Origin: JAFIFT01 sp020051095
GTDB taxonomy: Bacteria > Pseudomonadota > Gammaproteobacteria > Legionellales > Legionellaceae
NCBI RefSeq assembly: GCF_964199965.1
Contig: NZ_CAXMZT010000005.1
Location: forward strand, 186,001 to 250,000
Length of the DNA stretch: 64,000 nt
Direction: 5' to 3'
Below, piece after piece: positions 26,216 through 35,161 of the stretch. The notes below the pieces were generated by a model, which saw only the letters and a list, made by a program, of their open reading frames with translations, ran no database searches and was not told the origin of the DNA. The position numbers and the translations under genes were made by a program. How positions within the stretch are numbered: position 1 is the stretch's first letter; each line of letters starts with the position of its first letter.

Positions 26216-27934
26216 CTAACGCATTAAATTTTGTTTGATGATATCAACTACTTCAGTCCCTTTGCCATTAATAATGGCGCGCAACATAAATAAACCAAAG
26301 CCTTTTACTTCTTCTGCTGTGACAGTAGGAGGCATTACCAGTTCGTTGCGGTTAACTTTCACATCAACTAGAAAAGGCCCTTCTGTTGACAAGGCGTGTT
26401 GAATCGCAGATTCTAATTGATTTGCTTCGTCAACATGGATGCTCTTTATGCCTACGGCTTTAGCCACTTCCGCGAAATTAGGGTTCGTTAAACTGGTACC
26501 ATATTCGAGCATACCGCTAACTCGCATTTCCATCTCAACAAAGCCTAAGGTGCTATTGTTAAAGACGATGAGTTTAATGGGAAGCTGATATTGATGCAAG
26601 GTTAAAATATCCCCCATTAGCATCGAAAATCCCCCATCACCGCACAAGGCGATGACTTGGCGATTGGGGGCTGCTTTTTGCAATCCGATTGCTTGAGCCA
26701 TGGCGTTGGCCATTGAACCATGATTAAAGGAACCAAATAAATTACGTTTGCCATTCATGGATAAATAACGGGCAGCCCAGACGGTCGGTGTCCCGACATC
26801 ACAAGTAAATAAAGCGTCTTCATCAGCATATCGATCGATGAGATGAGTGAGATATTGTGGGTGAATGATATTTGATTTGTCAAAGGTAGCTAACAAATCC
26901 AAGTCCTTGCGTGACTTTTGATAATGGGATGTGCATTTCTGTAAAAAGAGGACATCTTGCCGTTGTTGTACCAATGGGAGTAATGCATCGATGGAATCAC
27001 GGACGTCTCCGACGACACTGTAATCAACCCGGCAACGTTTCCCCAATTGGCCACCGCGGTGATCGATTTGAATAATGTGGGCTTTTTCTGGATAAAATTG
27101 ACGATAGGGAAAACTTGTCCCAAGTAAAAGCAAGGTGTCGCATGTTTCCATGGCATGGTAGCCAGACGAGAATCCGATTAGACCGGTCATGCCAACGTCA
27201 AAAGGATTGTTTGGCTCAACATAGGGTTTCCCTCTTAATGTATGGATAATCGGTGCCTGTAATTTATGAGCCAACGAAACAAGTTCTCGGTTGGCATGAC
27301 GAGCACCATGACCCGCAAAAATGGCAACTTTTGGCGAAGCATTTAGTTTTTCTGCAATGGTTTGTAGTCCATGAATGTCAGGGGTGAGTTGGCGATGTAG
27401 GGGCCAGAGAAATGGTTCTGCTTTGGTGTTTGGCATCTTAGTCATTGCCATGTCGCCCGATATAATAAGAACAGCCACGCCTTTCTCACCAATCGCGGCT
27501 TGCATGGCATTGTGTAGAAGATGGGGTAATTGAGAGACTGAAACCAATCTTTCGCAAAATACAGTGCAATCAGCAAACAATGCTTTCGGATTAGTTTCCT
27601 GAAAATAACCACTACCAATTTCAGAGGAAGGGATATCTGCTGCTATAGCTAAGACGGGGGCATGCGAACGGTGGCAGTCATATAGCCCGTTGATCAAATG
27701 CATATTTCCAGGACCGCAGCTGCCAGCACAAACGCTAAGCTTTTCCGTTAATTGAGCTTCAGCACCGGCTGCGAAGGCTGCAACCTCCTCATGCCTTGTA
27801 TGCACCCACTCAATGGATTTTCTCTTTTGCAATGCACTGGAAAAAGCATTTAGGGAGTCGCCAACAATGCCATAAATTCGGCTAACGCCTGCTTTTTCCA
27901 ATGATTCAATTATATAATCAGCAACGTTTCCCAT
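26216..27934 (-). CDS. poxB: Pyruvate dehydrogenase (quinone) / pyruvate oxidase, ThDP enzyme
   Basis: 572 residues, equal in length to E. coli PoxB. The N-terminal ThDP-binding glutamate region reads WVHTRHEEVAAFAAGAEAQL, and the diphosphate/Mg site GDGGFSMLMGDILTL starts near 431 and ends at FNN. The C-terminal membrane-binding type helix (GTEVVDIIKQNLMR) is kept. It would decarboxylate pyruvate to acetate and CO2 and pass electrons to ubiquinone at the inner membrane. It sits between a small lipoprotein gene (9-base gap) and rpiA (8-base gap). Other members of the ThDP family cannot be excluded, but the C-terminal match favours PoxB. Confidence 0.88.
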   Translation of the reverse strand: MGNVADYIIESLEKAGVSRIYGIVGDSLNAFSSALQKRKSIEWVHTRHEEVAAFAAGAEAQLTEKLSVCAGSCGPGNMHLINGLYDCHRSHAPVLAIAADIPSSEIGSGYFQETNPKALFADCTVFCERLVSVSQLPHLLHNAMQAAIGEKGVAVLIISGDMAMTKMPNTKAEPFLWPLHRQLTPDIHGLQTIAEKLNASPKVAIFAGHGARHANRELVSLAHKLQAPIIHTLRGKPYVEPNNPFDVGMTGLIGFSSGYHAMETCDTLLLLGTSFPYRQFYPEKAHIIQIDHRGGQLGKRCRVDYSVVGDVRDSIDALLPLVQQRQDVLFLQKCTSHYQKSRKDLDLLATFDKSNIIHPQYLTHLIDRYADEDALFTCDVGTPTVWAARYLSMNGKRNLFGSFNHGSMANAMAQAIGLQKAAPNRQVIALCGDGGFSMLMGDILTLHQYQLPIKLIVFNNSTLGFVEMEMRVSGMLEYGTSLTNPNFAEVAKAVGIKSIHVDEANQLESAIQHALSTEGPFLVDVKVNRNELVMPPTVTAEEVKGFGLFMLRAIINGKGTEVVDIIKQNLMR

Positions 27935-27943
27935 CGTGATACC

Positions 27944-28240
27944 TTATTCAAGTGAAGGTGGTTCAATGGGAACCTCAGCGGATTCAATCGAGTCGGCTGT
28001 CGAAGAAGTAGACGGTCTATCGCTTCGCGGTTTAGATGGCCCACTGCTACTTCCACCACCACCGTAGCTTCGAGAGCCACTCGCACCACTACTTTCGTTA
28101 TCGTACGCATGATAATACGATTCAGACGAATTATAATAACGGCGGGGTGATTCATCTTCCCTGAATAAACTTTCACAACCCGTTAATAGGATTGGTAAAG
28201 TGATAGCAGCTGAGAGAGAAAGTACTTTTATTGTTTTCAT
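27944..28240 (-). CDS. Small Ser/Gly/Tyr-rich lipoprotein
   Basis: 98 residues. A lipoprotein signal peptide ends in LLTGC (Cys at 22). The mature part is low-complexity: Tyr-rich (RRYYNSSESYYHAY), then Gly/Ser-rich, then Pro/Glu-rich. No domain is recognised. It leads the operon with poxB and rpiA, whose cytoplasmic metabolism it does not obviously relate to. Confidence 0.65.
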   Translation of the reverse strand: MKTIKVLSLSAAITLPILLTGCESLFREDESPRRYYNSSESYYHAYDNESSGASGSRSYGGGGSSSGPSKPRSDRPSTSSTADSIESAEVPIEPPSLE

Positions 28241-28311
28241 CGCGCTTCCTTGTTTTTTTCTATTCTTTTCTTAAGCTTAGACTGAGATTTTAAAATTGTA
28301 AAATTCTCAAC

Positions 28312-28425
28312 GACACCCAAGATATTTCAAAATGCTGGTTTTTAGTCGACTCAGTTCTTTTGCTCATCAGCGGGATAAATTGGAATTATTCATTAATTCT
28401 CGCATTTTGAATGATCACGGGTATA
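28312..28425. repeat. Palindromic intergenic element, imperfect copy
   Basis: The left end ACCCAAGATATTTCAAAATGC and right end GCATTTTGAATGATCACGGG(TATA) form an imperfect inverted repeat around about 70 bases. The right end is identical over 23 bases to the ends of the element at 58956-59118. It fills most of the space before the cystathionine synthase gene and may supply or disturb its promoter. Confidence 0.55.
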
Positions 28426-28458
28426 ATCATCAACTAGGTTATTATTTGGATGTATACG

Positions 28459-29412
28459 ATGATTTATGACAATATTTTACAAACCATTGGCAAAACCCCA
28501 GTCGTCCGCATTAATCGCGTGGGCAAAGCGTTGTCTTGTAATTTGTATGCGAAATGTGAATTTTTTAACCCTGGCGGATCCGTTAAAGATCGCATTGGCT
28601 ATGAAATGGTAATTCGTGCCCAGGAGTCAGGGCAGATTAAACCGGGCGACACTTTGATTGAGCCCACCTCGGGAAATACTGGGATTGGTTTGGCTTTAGC
28701 AGGTGCGGTGCTAGGCTATCGCGTGATAATTACCATGCCTGAAAAAATGAGCCAGGAAAAGCAAGTTGTTTTAGAGCGACTAGGGGCAATTATTTATCGT
28801 ACACCCACTGAGGCAGCATGGGATAGCCCAGAGAGTCATATTTCACTTGCTAAACGGCTTCATAAAGAAATTGAAAACTCCCATATACTTGACCAATATG
28901 GCAACGAAAATAACCCAAATGCGCATTACTTTGGTACGGCTGAAGAGATCATTGCTGATTTTGGCAAGGATTTGCATATGGTCGTCATGGGGGTAGGGAC
29001 TGGTGGAACCATCACTGGGGTGGCTAAACGCTTAAAAGAATATAATCCCGAAATTCAGATTATTGGCGCCGATCCGGTTGGCTCTATTCTGGGCGGAGGG
29101 GATACAGTGGCGTCTTATCAGGTAGAAGGCATCGGGTATGATTTTTTTCCAGATGTTTTAGACAATCAATTGATCGATCGGTATATCAAAACCACGGATG
29201 AAGAATCATTTGCATTGGCACGTCGACTTATCCGTGAAGAAGGCTTATTGATTGGTGGTTCCAGTGGTGCGGCCATGATGGCAGCTTTAGAAGCTGCGAA
29301 AGACTTGCCAGCTGGTCAAAACTGCTTGGTCATTTTACCGGACTCTGTTCGCAATTATATGTCTAAATTCATATCCGATAAGTGGATGACGGAACATGGT
29401 TTTTCGGTGTAG
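28459..29412 (+). CDS. Cystathionine beta-synthase, catalytic core only, eukaryotic type
   Basis: 317 residues from ATG 28459 (MIYDNILQTIG); an in-frame ATG at 28450 is possible. It is a fold-type II PLP enzyme: Schiff-base lysine in NPGGSVKDR (about 43), the TSGNTG loop near 72-77 and phosphate-binding GTGGT near 180. Several stretches match human and yeast cystathionine beta-synthase rather than bacterial CysK: DSPESHISLAKRLHKEI, NSHILDQYGNENNPNAHY, VEGIGYDFFPDVLD and ILPDSVRNYMSKFISDKWM. The heme-binding N-terminus and C-terminal CBS pair of the human enzyme are absent. It is expected to condense serine and homocysteine. No partner lyase gene is adjacent. Confidence 0.8.
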   Translation: MIYDNILQTIGKTPVVRINRVGKALSCNLYAKCEFFNPGGSVKDRIGYEMVIRAQESGQIKPGDTLIEPTSGNTGIGLALAGAVLGYRVIITMPEKMSQEKQVVLERLGAIIYRTPTEAAWDSPESHISLAKRLHKEIENSHILDQYGNENNPNAHYFGTAEEIIADFGKDLHMVVMGVGTGGTITGVAKRLKEYNPEIQIIGADPVGSILGGGDTVASYQVEGIGYDFFPDVLDNQLIDRYIKTTDEESFALARRLIREEGLLIGGSSGAAMMAALEAAKDLPAGQNCLVILPDSVRNYMSKFISDKWMTEHGFSV

Positions 29413-29425
29413 GCACGCAAAAAGA

Positions 29426-29453
29426 ATTCTATGGGGCAAAGACCCCATAGAAT
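29426..29453. terminator. Hairpin between convergent genes
   Basis: ATTCTATGGGG and CCCCATAGAAT form a perfect 11-bp stem with a 6-base loop, 14 bases after the cystathionine synthase stop and 8 before the slipin stop. The stem fits a bidirectional terminator, but the trailing T-run is missing. Confidence 0.5.
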
Positions 29454-29461
29454 GACAAGCG

Positions 29462-30211
29462 TTATTCTTTCTTAAAGCGGTTTAACAGGTCGACTATTTC
29501 AATTGGCATAGGGAAAATGATGGTCGAGGATTTATCTCCGGCAACCAGAGAAAGGGTTTGCAGATATTTCAATTGCATTGACGTGGGTTCTTTTGCCAGA
29601 ATTTCTGCTGCTTCTCTTAGTTTTTCAGCCGCTTGCATTTCGCCTTCCGCATAGATAATCTTGGCTCTTCGTTCCCTTTCAGCCTCAGCTTGTTTGGCAA
29701 TAGCACGAATCATGCTTTCATCGATATCCACATGTTTAATTTCGACGTTTGAAACTTTTATGCCCCAACCATCAGTTTGTTCATCAAGTATTTTCTGAAT
29801 ATCGCTATTTAACTTTTCACGTTCAGCTAGCATTTCATCGAGCTCATGCTGACCTAGCACAGAGCGTAAAGTCGTTTGGGCTAACTGACTGGTTGCTTCA
29901 AAATAATTTTCCACCTGAATGACAGCATAGGAGGGGTTTACTACCCTAAAATACAGGACTGCATTAACTCGAACAGACACATTATCACGCGAGATAACAT
30001 CTTGGCTTGGTACGTCCATGACGATGGTTCTCATGTCCACTCTAACCACTTGTTGGATTATCGGAATGATGATCACTAATCCTGGCCCTTTTGTTTTCCA
30101 ATATCGTCCTAACATGAATACAACACCCCGTTCATACTCACGAAAAACCCGGAAGGCTGAAATGATTAAAACAGCAATCACTGCCATAAAAAATGTAAAA
30201 AAGACGCCCAT
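29462..30211 (-). CDS. Slipin / stomatin-like SPFH membrane protein
   Basis: 249 residues. One N-terminal membrane helix (FFMAVIAVLIISAF) is followed by an SPFH domain (EYERGVVFMLGRYWKTKGPGLVIIIP onward) and a charged Ala/Glu-rich helix for oligomerisation (KQAEAERERRAKIIYAEGEMQAAEKL). AGGAG upstream of the ATG sets the start. Slipins are paired with NfeD proteases, which cleave their C-terminal region, and the NfeD gene is directly upstream here with an 11-base gap. Role in membrane microdomain organisation or quality control. Confidence 0.88.
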   Translation of the reverse strand: MGVFFTFFMAVIAVLIISAFRVFREYERGVVFMLGRYWKTKGPGLVIIIPIIQQVVRVDMRTIVMDVPSQDVISRDNVSVRVNAVLYFRVVNPSYAVIQVENYFEATSQLAQTTLRSVLGQHELDEMLAEREKLNSDIQKILDEQTDGWGIKVSNVEIKHVDIDESMIRAIAKQAEAERERRAKIIYAEGEMQAAEKLREAAEILAKEPTSMQLKYLQTLSLVAGDKSSTIIFPMPIEIVDLLNRFKKE

Positions 30212-30222
30212 ATTTCACTCCT

Positions 30223-31536
30223 TTATGATTTGATAGGTTTGACCTCAACCGTTAGTCCATCCACCCCAACAATGATTAGAGTCTGATTAATCTTCACCGG
30301 GTTTTTCGTTTTTGCTTGCCAAATTTCACCACCGACTTTGATTTGGCCAATTGAATCAAAGTCTTCGAGAGCAACAGCTGATTGATTGATCAATCGTTCG
30401 GTGCTATTAAATTTTTCCTGCTCCCTTGATCGCAGCATCATACCGAGAAATACCACAAAAATAGCTAAATTTGCAGCAGCCATGCCGAGAATAGCCGGTA
30501 ATGCAATTTGGTAGGCATCCAAGTCAGTATCCATCAACAAAATTGACCCAAAGATAAATGCCACAGTGCCACCAAGACCAAGAATTCCAAAGCTTGGGGT
30601 GAAAATTTCAGCGATAATAAATGCTATTCCTAGAAATATAAGGCCAAGTCCTGCATAGCTGATGGGTAATAGTTGCAAAGCGTATAACGCAATAAGCATT
30701 GCCACACCACCAACGACACCTGGAATGATTGCCCCCGGATTGAATAACTCAAAAAAGATCCCATAAATGCCAAGTAATAATAACAAATAGGCAACGGTTG
30801 GGTCGGTGATAATTAATAGCATTTTCATTCGCCAATCAGGCTCGAAATCAACGATTTTTGCCGATTTAGTTTTTAAAACGATTTGACGACCGTCTTGTTC
30901 AACCTGTTGACCATCAATTTTCGCCATGAGTTCGTCAACATCATTGGCAATAAGGTTAATAACGCCGTTCTCTAATGCTTCTCGAGCGGTTAAGGTAGCC
31001 GCTTCGGTGATCGCCTTTTCAGCAAAATTTGCATCCCTTTTACGCAATTGAGCAAGAGAGCGTATGTAGGCAACTGCATCATTGGTAACTTTGCTTGCCA
31101 TGGCCGATTCAGCTTTGTTTTTTTTATCGTCTTTTTTATTGTTGCTAGGTAATAAACCACCGCCAGTCAATGATACCGGTGTTGCTGCACCAAGATGGGT
31201 GCTGGGGGCCATCGCTGCAACTGTCGAGGCATAGACGATATATGTGCCAGCACTGGCTGCACGAGCGCCATTGGGAGCCACATAAGTGATAACGGGAACG
31301 TCAGAGGTTAAGATGGACTGGATAATAAGTCGCATCGATTTATCTAAACCACCGGGTGTGTTAATGACAATTAATATGGCTTCAGAATCTTGGCCTTCTT
31401 TTATGCCCCGACTGATATAATCAGCCGTTGCGGGGCCTATGCCTCCATCGACCGTTAACCGAGTCACTTTATTTGCATGCAAAGCAAATGATTGCATAAA
31501 GATCAATAAGAACAATAAATAGGCGTTGGTGCGCAT
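30223..31536 (-). CDS. NfeD-family membrane serine protease, long form
   Basis: 437 residues from ATG 31536, chosen because AAAGGA lies six bases upstream and a signal peptide follows; the frame runs ten codons further back. Residues 22-205 form a ClpP-like protease domain with Ser96 in RAASAGTYIVYAS and Lys149 in ASKVTNDA, the Ser-Lys dyad seen in the archaeal 1510-N homologue. About five membrane helices (235-375) and a C-terminal OB-fold NfeD domain follow (GQIKVGGEIWQAK). It is the partner of the slipin encoded 11 bases downstream. Confidence 0.88.
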   Translation of the reverse strand: MRTNAYLLFLLIFMQSFALHANKVTRLTVDGGIGPATADYISRGIKEGQDSEAILIVINTPGGLDKSMRLIIQSILTSDVPVITYVAPNGARAASAGTYIVYASTVAAMAPSTHLGAATPVSLTGGGLLPSNNKKDDKKNKAESAMASKVTNDAVAYIRSLAQLRKRDANFAEKAITEAATLTAREALENGVINLIANDVDELMAKIDGQQVEQDGRQIVLKTKSAKIVDFEPDWRMKMLLIITDPTVAYLLLLLGIYGIFFELFNPGAIIPGVVGGVAMLIALYALQLLPISYAGLGLIFLGIAFIIAEIFTPSFGILGLGGTVAFIFGSILLMDTDLDAYQIALPAILGMAAANLAIFVVFLGMMLRSREQEKFNSTERLINQSAVALEDFDSIGQIKVGGEIWQAKTKNPVKINQTLIIVGVDGLTVEVKPIKS

Positions 31537-31584
31537 TTTAAATCCTTTAAAATGGGATTTATTCACAAAAAGCCGTTTTAGGCT

Positions 31585-31615
31585 TTGACATTAGCAAACA
31601 CTGTTGTACCATAAT
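31585..31615 (+). promoter_or_regulatory. Candidate promoter of a small RNA
   Basis: TTGACA at 31585-31590, a perfect -35 box, is followed by CATAAT at 31610-31615 with a 19-base spacer, or ACCATA with 17. It points into the hairpin-bounded segment at 31621-31682 and not at any + strand gene. Confidence 0.35.
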
Positions 31616-31620
31616 TCTTA

Positions 31621-31682
31621 AGGCCTGCTGCTTGTGTGCAACATCCCTGCCTTGTTAGTTATCTGGTCGCAGGCCTCTTTTT
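31621..31682 (+). ncRNA. Candidate small RNA with paired ends and terminator
   Basis: AGGCCTGC (31621-31628) pairs exactly with GCAGGCCT (31669-31676), which is followed by CTTTTT. Together with the TTGACA box upstream this would give a transcript of about 60 nt closed by its own ends. It lies between two minus-strand genes and reads opposite to them. I recognise no known RNA family, and it lacks the SRP RNA core. Confidence 0.3.
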
Positions 31683-31781
31683 AATGTATAGTCCACAACA
31701 GTCATTTTTTCTACCACCTGGCAAATCCTATTCCAGCTTTCTAGCCATCGAGTAACCCATTTCACAAAAATCTCTAACGGG

Positions 31782-31979
31782 TTAACCACTTGAACGTAAC
31801 ATGATTACTAAGAAAGCAACAAAGCCTATTAAACCTAAAGCAAGAAGCGCCATAGTGTAAGCACTTTTGTTTAAATTCTCTTTGCTGAATTTGTCGGGTT
31901 GACTGCGGATAGAGCGGTATAAAATGACGACAATGACGATACCTAGAATGATTAATAAAATTTGCGTTAATGTTTGCAT
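31782..31979 (-). CDS. Small twin-helix membrane protein (DUF2909-like)
   Basis: 65 residues. Two hydrophobic helices (about 5-25 and 42-62) are joined by a polar loop RSIRSQPDKFSKENLNKSAY. This layout matches DUF2909 proteins of gammaproteobacteria, often found near cytochrome oxidase or respiratory genes. It follows fre by 12 bases on the same strand, so it is probably in the ubiD-fre operon. No biochemical role is known. Confidence 0.65.
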   Translation of the reverse strand: MQTLTQILLIILGIVIVVILYRSIRSQPDKFSKENLNKSAYTMALLALGLIGFVAFLVIMLRSSG

Positions 31980-31991
31980 GATAGTGTCCTC

Positions 31992-32681
31992 TTAGCATTC
32001 AAAGGCAAAAGCATCTGAGTGCATGTTATTAGCTGACAGGCCATGGTGGACTAGCTGATCGCGAATCGAGTACACCAAAGGAAATGGCCCTGATATGACA
32101 AATTGAGCTTGACTGAGAAAGTCTTTATTAGTTTTCAAAACTTCCTTAACTAACAAATTTTCTTTCTTATTATCCAGCAACGTTTTTACTTTAAATTGTT
32201 TCACGTGATTTTGCCATTGACAGACCAGTTGTTGCTGATAGATATCGCAGGCCTCCCGAGCCCCCCAAAATAACATCATTTGCCTTGAGTCATCATGCGC
32301 TAGCATTTCTTCTATCATGGCCTTAATTGGGGCAAAGCCAGTGCCTCCGGCGATGAAGACTATTGGTTTTTGGGGGTCTAAATTACCCAAATAGCACTCA
32401 CCAAATGGCAACGAAATTAAACAGCTCCCATGTTGTTTTAAATGAGCAAATAACGGTTGATGATAAGGGTCGCCACCACTATGACGAATATGGAGTTCAT
32501 AATAGTGCCCCCCCAAGGGGGCATTGGCAATTGAAAAGCTTAATGCCTCTTCTTGAAGTAAGATATTTAAGTACTGACCTGACTGATAGTCAATGAAGAT
32601 ATCTGGATTGAGCTTTATTTGGATGATTGAGTTAGTCAGTGGGCTAATTTGAATCAGCTTTGCTTGGCATTGTTTGGTCAT
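31992..32681 (-). CDS. fre: NAD(P)H-flavin reductase
   Basis: 229 residues, FNR-like: a flavin-binding beta-barrel with the segment LSFSIANAPLGG (near 49-60), then the nucleotide-binding half with FIAGGTGFAPIKAMIEEML (near 110) and MLFWGAREACDIY. E. coli Fre (233 residues) has the same layout. It reduces free flavins with NAD(P)H. Its start overlaps the ubiD stop by 4 bases (ATGA), and ubiD-fre adjacency is also found in E. coli, so the pair is translationally coupled. Confidence 0.88.
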   Translation of the reverse strand: MTKQCQAKLIQISPLTNSIIQIKLNPDIFIDYQSGQYLNILLQEEALSFSIANAPLGGHYYELHIRHSGGDPYHQPLFAHLKQHGSCLISLPFGECYLGNLDPQKPIVFIAGGTGFAPIKAMIEEMLAHDDSRQMMLFWGAREACDIYQQQLVCQWQNHVKQFKVKTLLDNKKENLLVKEVLKTNKDFLSQAQFVISGPFPLVYSIRDQLVHHGLSANNMHSDAFAFEC

Positions 32682-34150
32682 TTTTCGTCGAGCCCTAAAT
32701 GCGGCCAGTATGCATCAACTAGCTGAATAATATCCTTATCCATCGTAATAGCTTCTCCCCAATCACGATCCACTTCACCGGGCCATTTATTCGTTGCATC
32801 CATGCCCATTTTTGAGCCTAAGCCGGATTTAGGTGAGGCAAAATCAAGATAATCAATGGGCGTGTTTTCAACCAAGACAGTATCTCGAGCTGGATCCATG
32901 CGGGTGGTGATAGCCCAGATGACTTCCTTCCAATCACGTGCGTTAACATCGTCATCACAGACGATCACAAATTTAGTATACATAAATTGACGTAGGAAGG
33001 ACCACACGGCCATCATGACGCGTTTGGCGTGTCCTGGGTATTGCTTTTTAATGGTGACAACGGCCAATCGATAAGAGCATCCTTCAGGAGGTAAGTAAAA
33101 ATCAACAATTTCAGGGAATTGTTTTTGCAACAACGGAATAAATACCTCATTCAAGGCAAGACCTAGAACGGCTGGTTCATCCGGTGGTCTGCCCGTATAA
33201 GTGCTATGGTAAATTGCATCCTCTCGCATATACATTTTGTCGACGGTAAAAATGGGAAAGGACTGAACTTCGTTATAATAGCCAGTGTGGTCACCAAAAG
33301 GGCCTTCTGGTGCTTCTTTTCCGGGCTCAAGATAGCCTTCCAGAATGATTTCAGCACTGGCAGGCACCTGCAATGCATTGGTTTGACAATCGATAAGATG
33401 AGTCCGTTGCCCCCTTAACAATCCAGCAAAAGCATATTCGGATAAGGTGTCCGGAACCGGAGTGACAGCACCTAATATCGTTGCTGGATCGGCACCAAGC
33501 GTCACAGAAAGAGGGAAACGTTCACCCGGGAATTCTTTTTGCCAGGCTTGATAATCGAGAGCGCCGCCTCGGTGGGATAACCACCGCATAATAAGCTGGT
33601 TTTTGCTGATTAATTGCTGGCGATAAATGCCGATATTTTGCCGCCCACCTTGTGGCCCTTGTGTGGTTACTAGCCCCCAGGTAATCAATTTGCCAGCATC
33701 TTTTGGCCAACACGTTTGAATAGGTAATTGGGTTAAATCCACCTCATCACCACTGTAAACACGGCTTTGACAAGGTGCTTTACTGACAATCTTTGGTGCC
33801 ATGTTAAAAGCTTGTTTTAGCAAAGGCAGTTTTTCAAAGGCATCTTTAAAGCTTTTGGGAGGTTCCGGTTCTTTTAAAGCTGCCAGCAAATGTCCGATGT
33901 CTCTGAGCGCTTGTATATTTTCGGCTCCCATTCCTAAAGCCACTCGTTCAACTGTGCCAAATAAATTACCCAAGACAGGCATTGAATGCCCTTTGGGTTG
34001 CGTAAATAAAACGGCAGGCCCATTTTGCTGCAGCAATCGGTCACAGACAACAGTCATTTCCAAATGGGGGGAAACGGGGTAGTCTACCTGTTTAAGTAGC
34101 CCACGTTGCTCTAATTGCTTAATAAAGTCTCTTAAATCAGTGTATTTCAT
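32678..34150 (-). CDS. ubiD: 3-octaprenyl-4-hydroxybenzoate carboxy-lyase
   Basis: 490 residues, close to the 497 of E. coli UbiD. Family segments include TWGLVTTQGPQGGRQNIGIYRQQLI near 160-185, EGPFGDHTGYYNEV near 280 with the metal/prenyl-FMN-contacting Glu, and KFVIVCDDDVNARDWKEVIWAITTRMDP near 395. It decarboxylates the prenylated hydroxybenzoate intermediate in ubiquinone synthesis with prenylated FMN. The UbiX partner is not in this window. First gene of the ubiD-fre-DUF2909 operon. Confidence 0.93.
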   Translation of the reverse strand: MKYTDLRDFIKQLEQRGLLKQVDYPVSPHLEMTVVCDRLLQQNGPAVLFTQPKGHSMPVLGNLFGTVERVALGMGAENIQALRDIGHLLAALKEPEPPKSFKDAFEKLPLLKQAFNMAPKIVSKAPCQSRVYSGDEVDLTQLPIQTCWPKDAGKLITWGLVTTQGPQGGRQNIGIYRQQLISKNQLIMRWLSHRGGALDYQAWQKEFPGERFPLSVTLGADPATILGAVTPVPDTLSEYAFAGLLRGQRTHLIDCQTNALQVPASAEIILEGYLEPGKEAPEGPFGDHTGYYNEVQSFPIFTVDKMYMREDAIYHSTYTGRPPDEPAVLGLALNEVFIPLLQKQFPEIVDFYLPPEGCSYRLAVVTIKKQYPGHAKRVMMAVWSFLRQFMYTKFVIVCDDDVNARDWKEVIWAITTRMDPARDTVLVENTPIDYLDFASPKSGLGSKMGMDATNKWPGEVDRDWGEAITMDKDIIQLVDAYWPHLGLDEK

Positions 34151-34248
34151 TCACGAAAATAAGGATAAAATAAGCAGAAGTATCGCATATCCATGGGAGT
34201 AAGGAAACCTTTGTCATTGCATCGATGGGTTAATCTGTTCACCGAAAC

Positions 34249-34276
34249 CCGTGATCATTTTGAAATAACAAGGGTA
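34249..34276. repeat. Short member of the palindromic intergenic family
   Basis: ACCCGTGATCATTTTGAAAT followed by AACAAGGGTATA keeps the ACCCGTGATCATT and GGGTATA ends seen at 28312 and 58956 but has almost no middle. It lies in the divergent gap between ubiD and the phosphodiesterase gene. Confidence 0.35.
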
Positions 34277-34369
34277 TAATTAGGATATTGGACCATAACC
34301 AAATTTTGTCCCGACCTTGGGTTTTTCATAAATCCTTATGATATTTAGGTCAGCAACCGTGAGTAAACC

Positions 34370-35161
34370 ATGGCGTTTTTAGATAAATTAGAAAAAGCAA
34401 TTGATAAATTTTACGCCTTACTACCAAGGCAAAAGCCGAATGAGGAATTGATTGTAAACACCAAAGTAATTGCTCATCGAGGGGCGCATAACCCTTCCCA
34501 AGGGATTGTTGAAAATACGCTACTTGCTTTTGATCGCGCAGTTGAACTAGGCTCTTGGGGCATCGAGTTTGATGTGCAATGCACGGCGGATGGCGTGCCT
34601 ATCGTGCATCATGATTTAGATTTTAAGCGTTTATTTCAACGAGATGAGCGAATTGATCAGATAAAATGGGCACAATTTGAAAACATGTTGCCTGAGGTAC
34701 CCACTTTAGAGCAGGTCATAGAAACGTATCGCCATAAGCAGAAGCTCTTTATTGAGATTAAGGAGTCATTTAATCAGTATGACAAATTAGTTTCACTGCT
34801 ATCGCATCTGAAGCCTACTGAAGACTACTACATCATTAGCTTAGATGAAGCGAGTTTACGACCTTTGAAATTAATCCCGCGAGAAGCGCAATTGCTAATT
34901 CCAGTTCATAATAATGTGAAGAAATTCTGCCAATTTGCCTTAGAAAAGTCCTATGGGGGCGTGCTGGGCCACTATTTATTTTTAACCAATCGGCAAATCC
35001 AGCGGTTAATCCTGGCTAATAAAATATATGGCGTTGGCTTTGTTGAATCCAAATTTAGCTTGTATCGTGAGGTGTCTCGCCACATTCCTTGGATATTTAC
35101 CAATAATGTTGCAGACGTTATGCAATGGTTAGAGAAATTAAAAGCAGAAAACCTGGGTTAA
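34370..35161 (+). CDS. Glycerophosphodiester phosphodiesterase-family protein
   Basis: 263 residues. TIM-barrel GDPD motifs: IAHRGAHN with His36-Arg37, the metal-binding Glu66 and Asp68 in GIEFDVQ, HHDLDF with His81, and KLFIEIKES. The catalytic residues for hydrolysis of glycerophosphodiesters to glycerol-3-phosphate and an alcohol are all present. There is no signal peptide, so it is probably cytoplasmic (UgpQ-like). The C-terminal WIFTNNVADVMQWL is a usual end for the family. Confidence 0.85.
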   Translation: MAFLDKLEKAIDKFYALLPRQKPNEELIVNTKVIAHRGAHNPSQGIVENTLLAFDRAVELGSWGIEFDVQCTADGVPIVHHDLDFKRLFQRDERIDQIKWAQFENMLPEVPTLEQVIETYRHKQKLFIEIKESFNQYDKLVSLLSHLKPTEDYYIISLDEASLRPLKLIPREAQLLIPVHNNVKKFCQFALEKSYGGVLGHYLFLTNRQIQRLILANKIYGVGFVESKFSLYREVSRHIPWIFTNNVADVMQWLEKLKAENLG

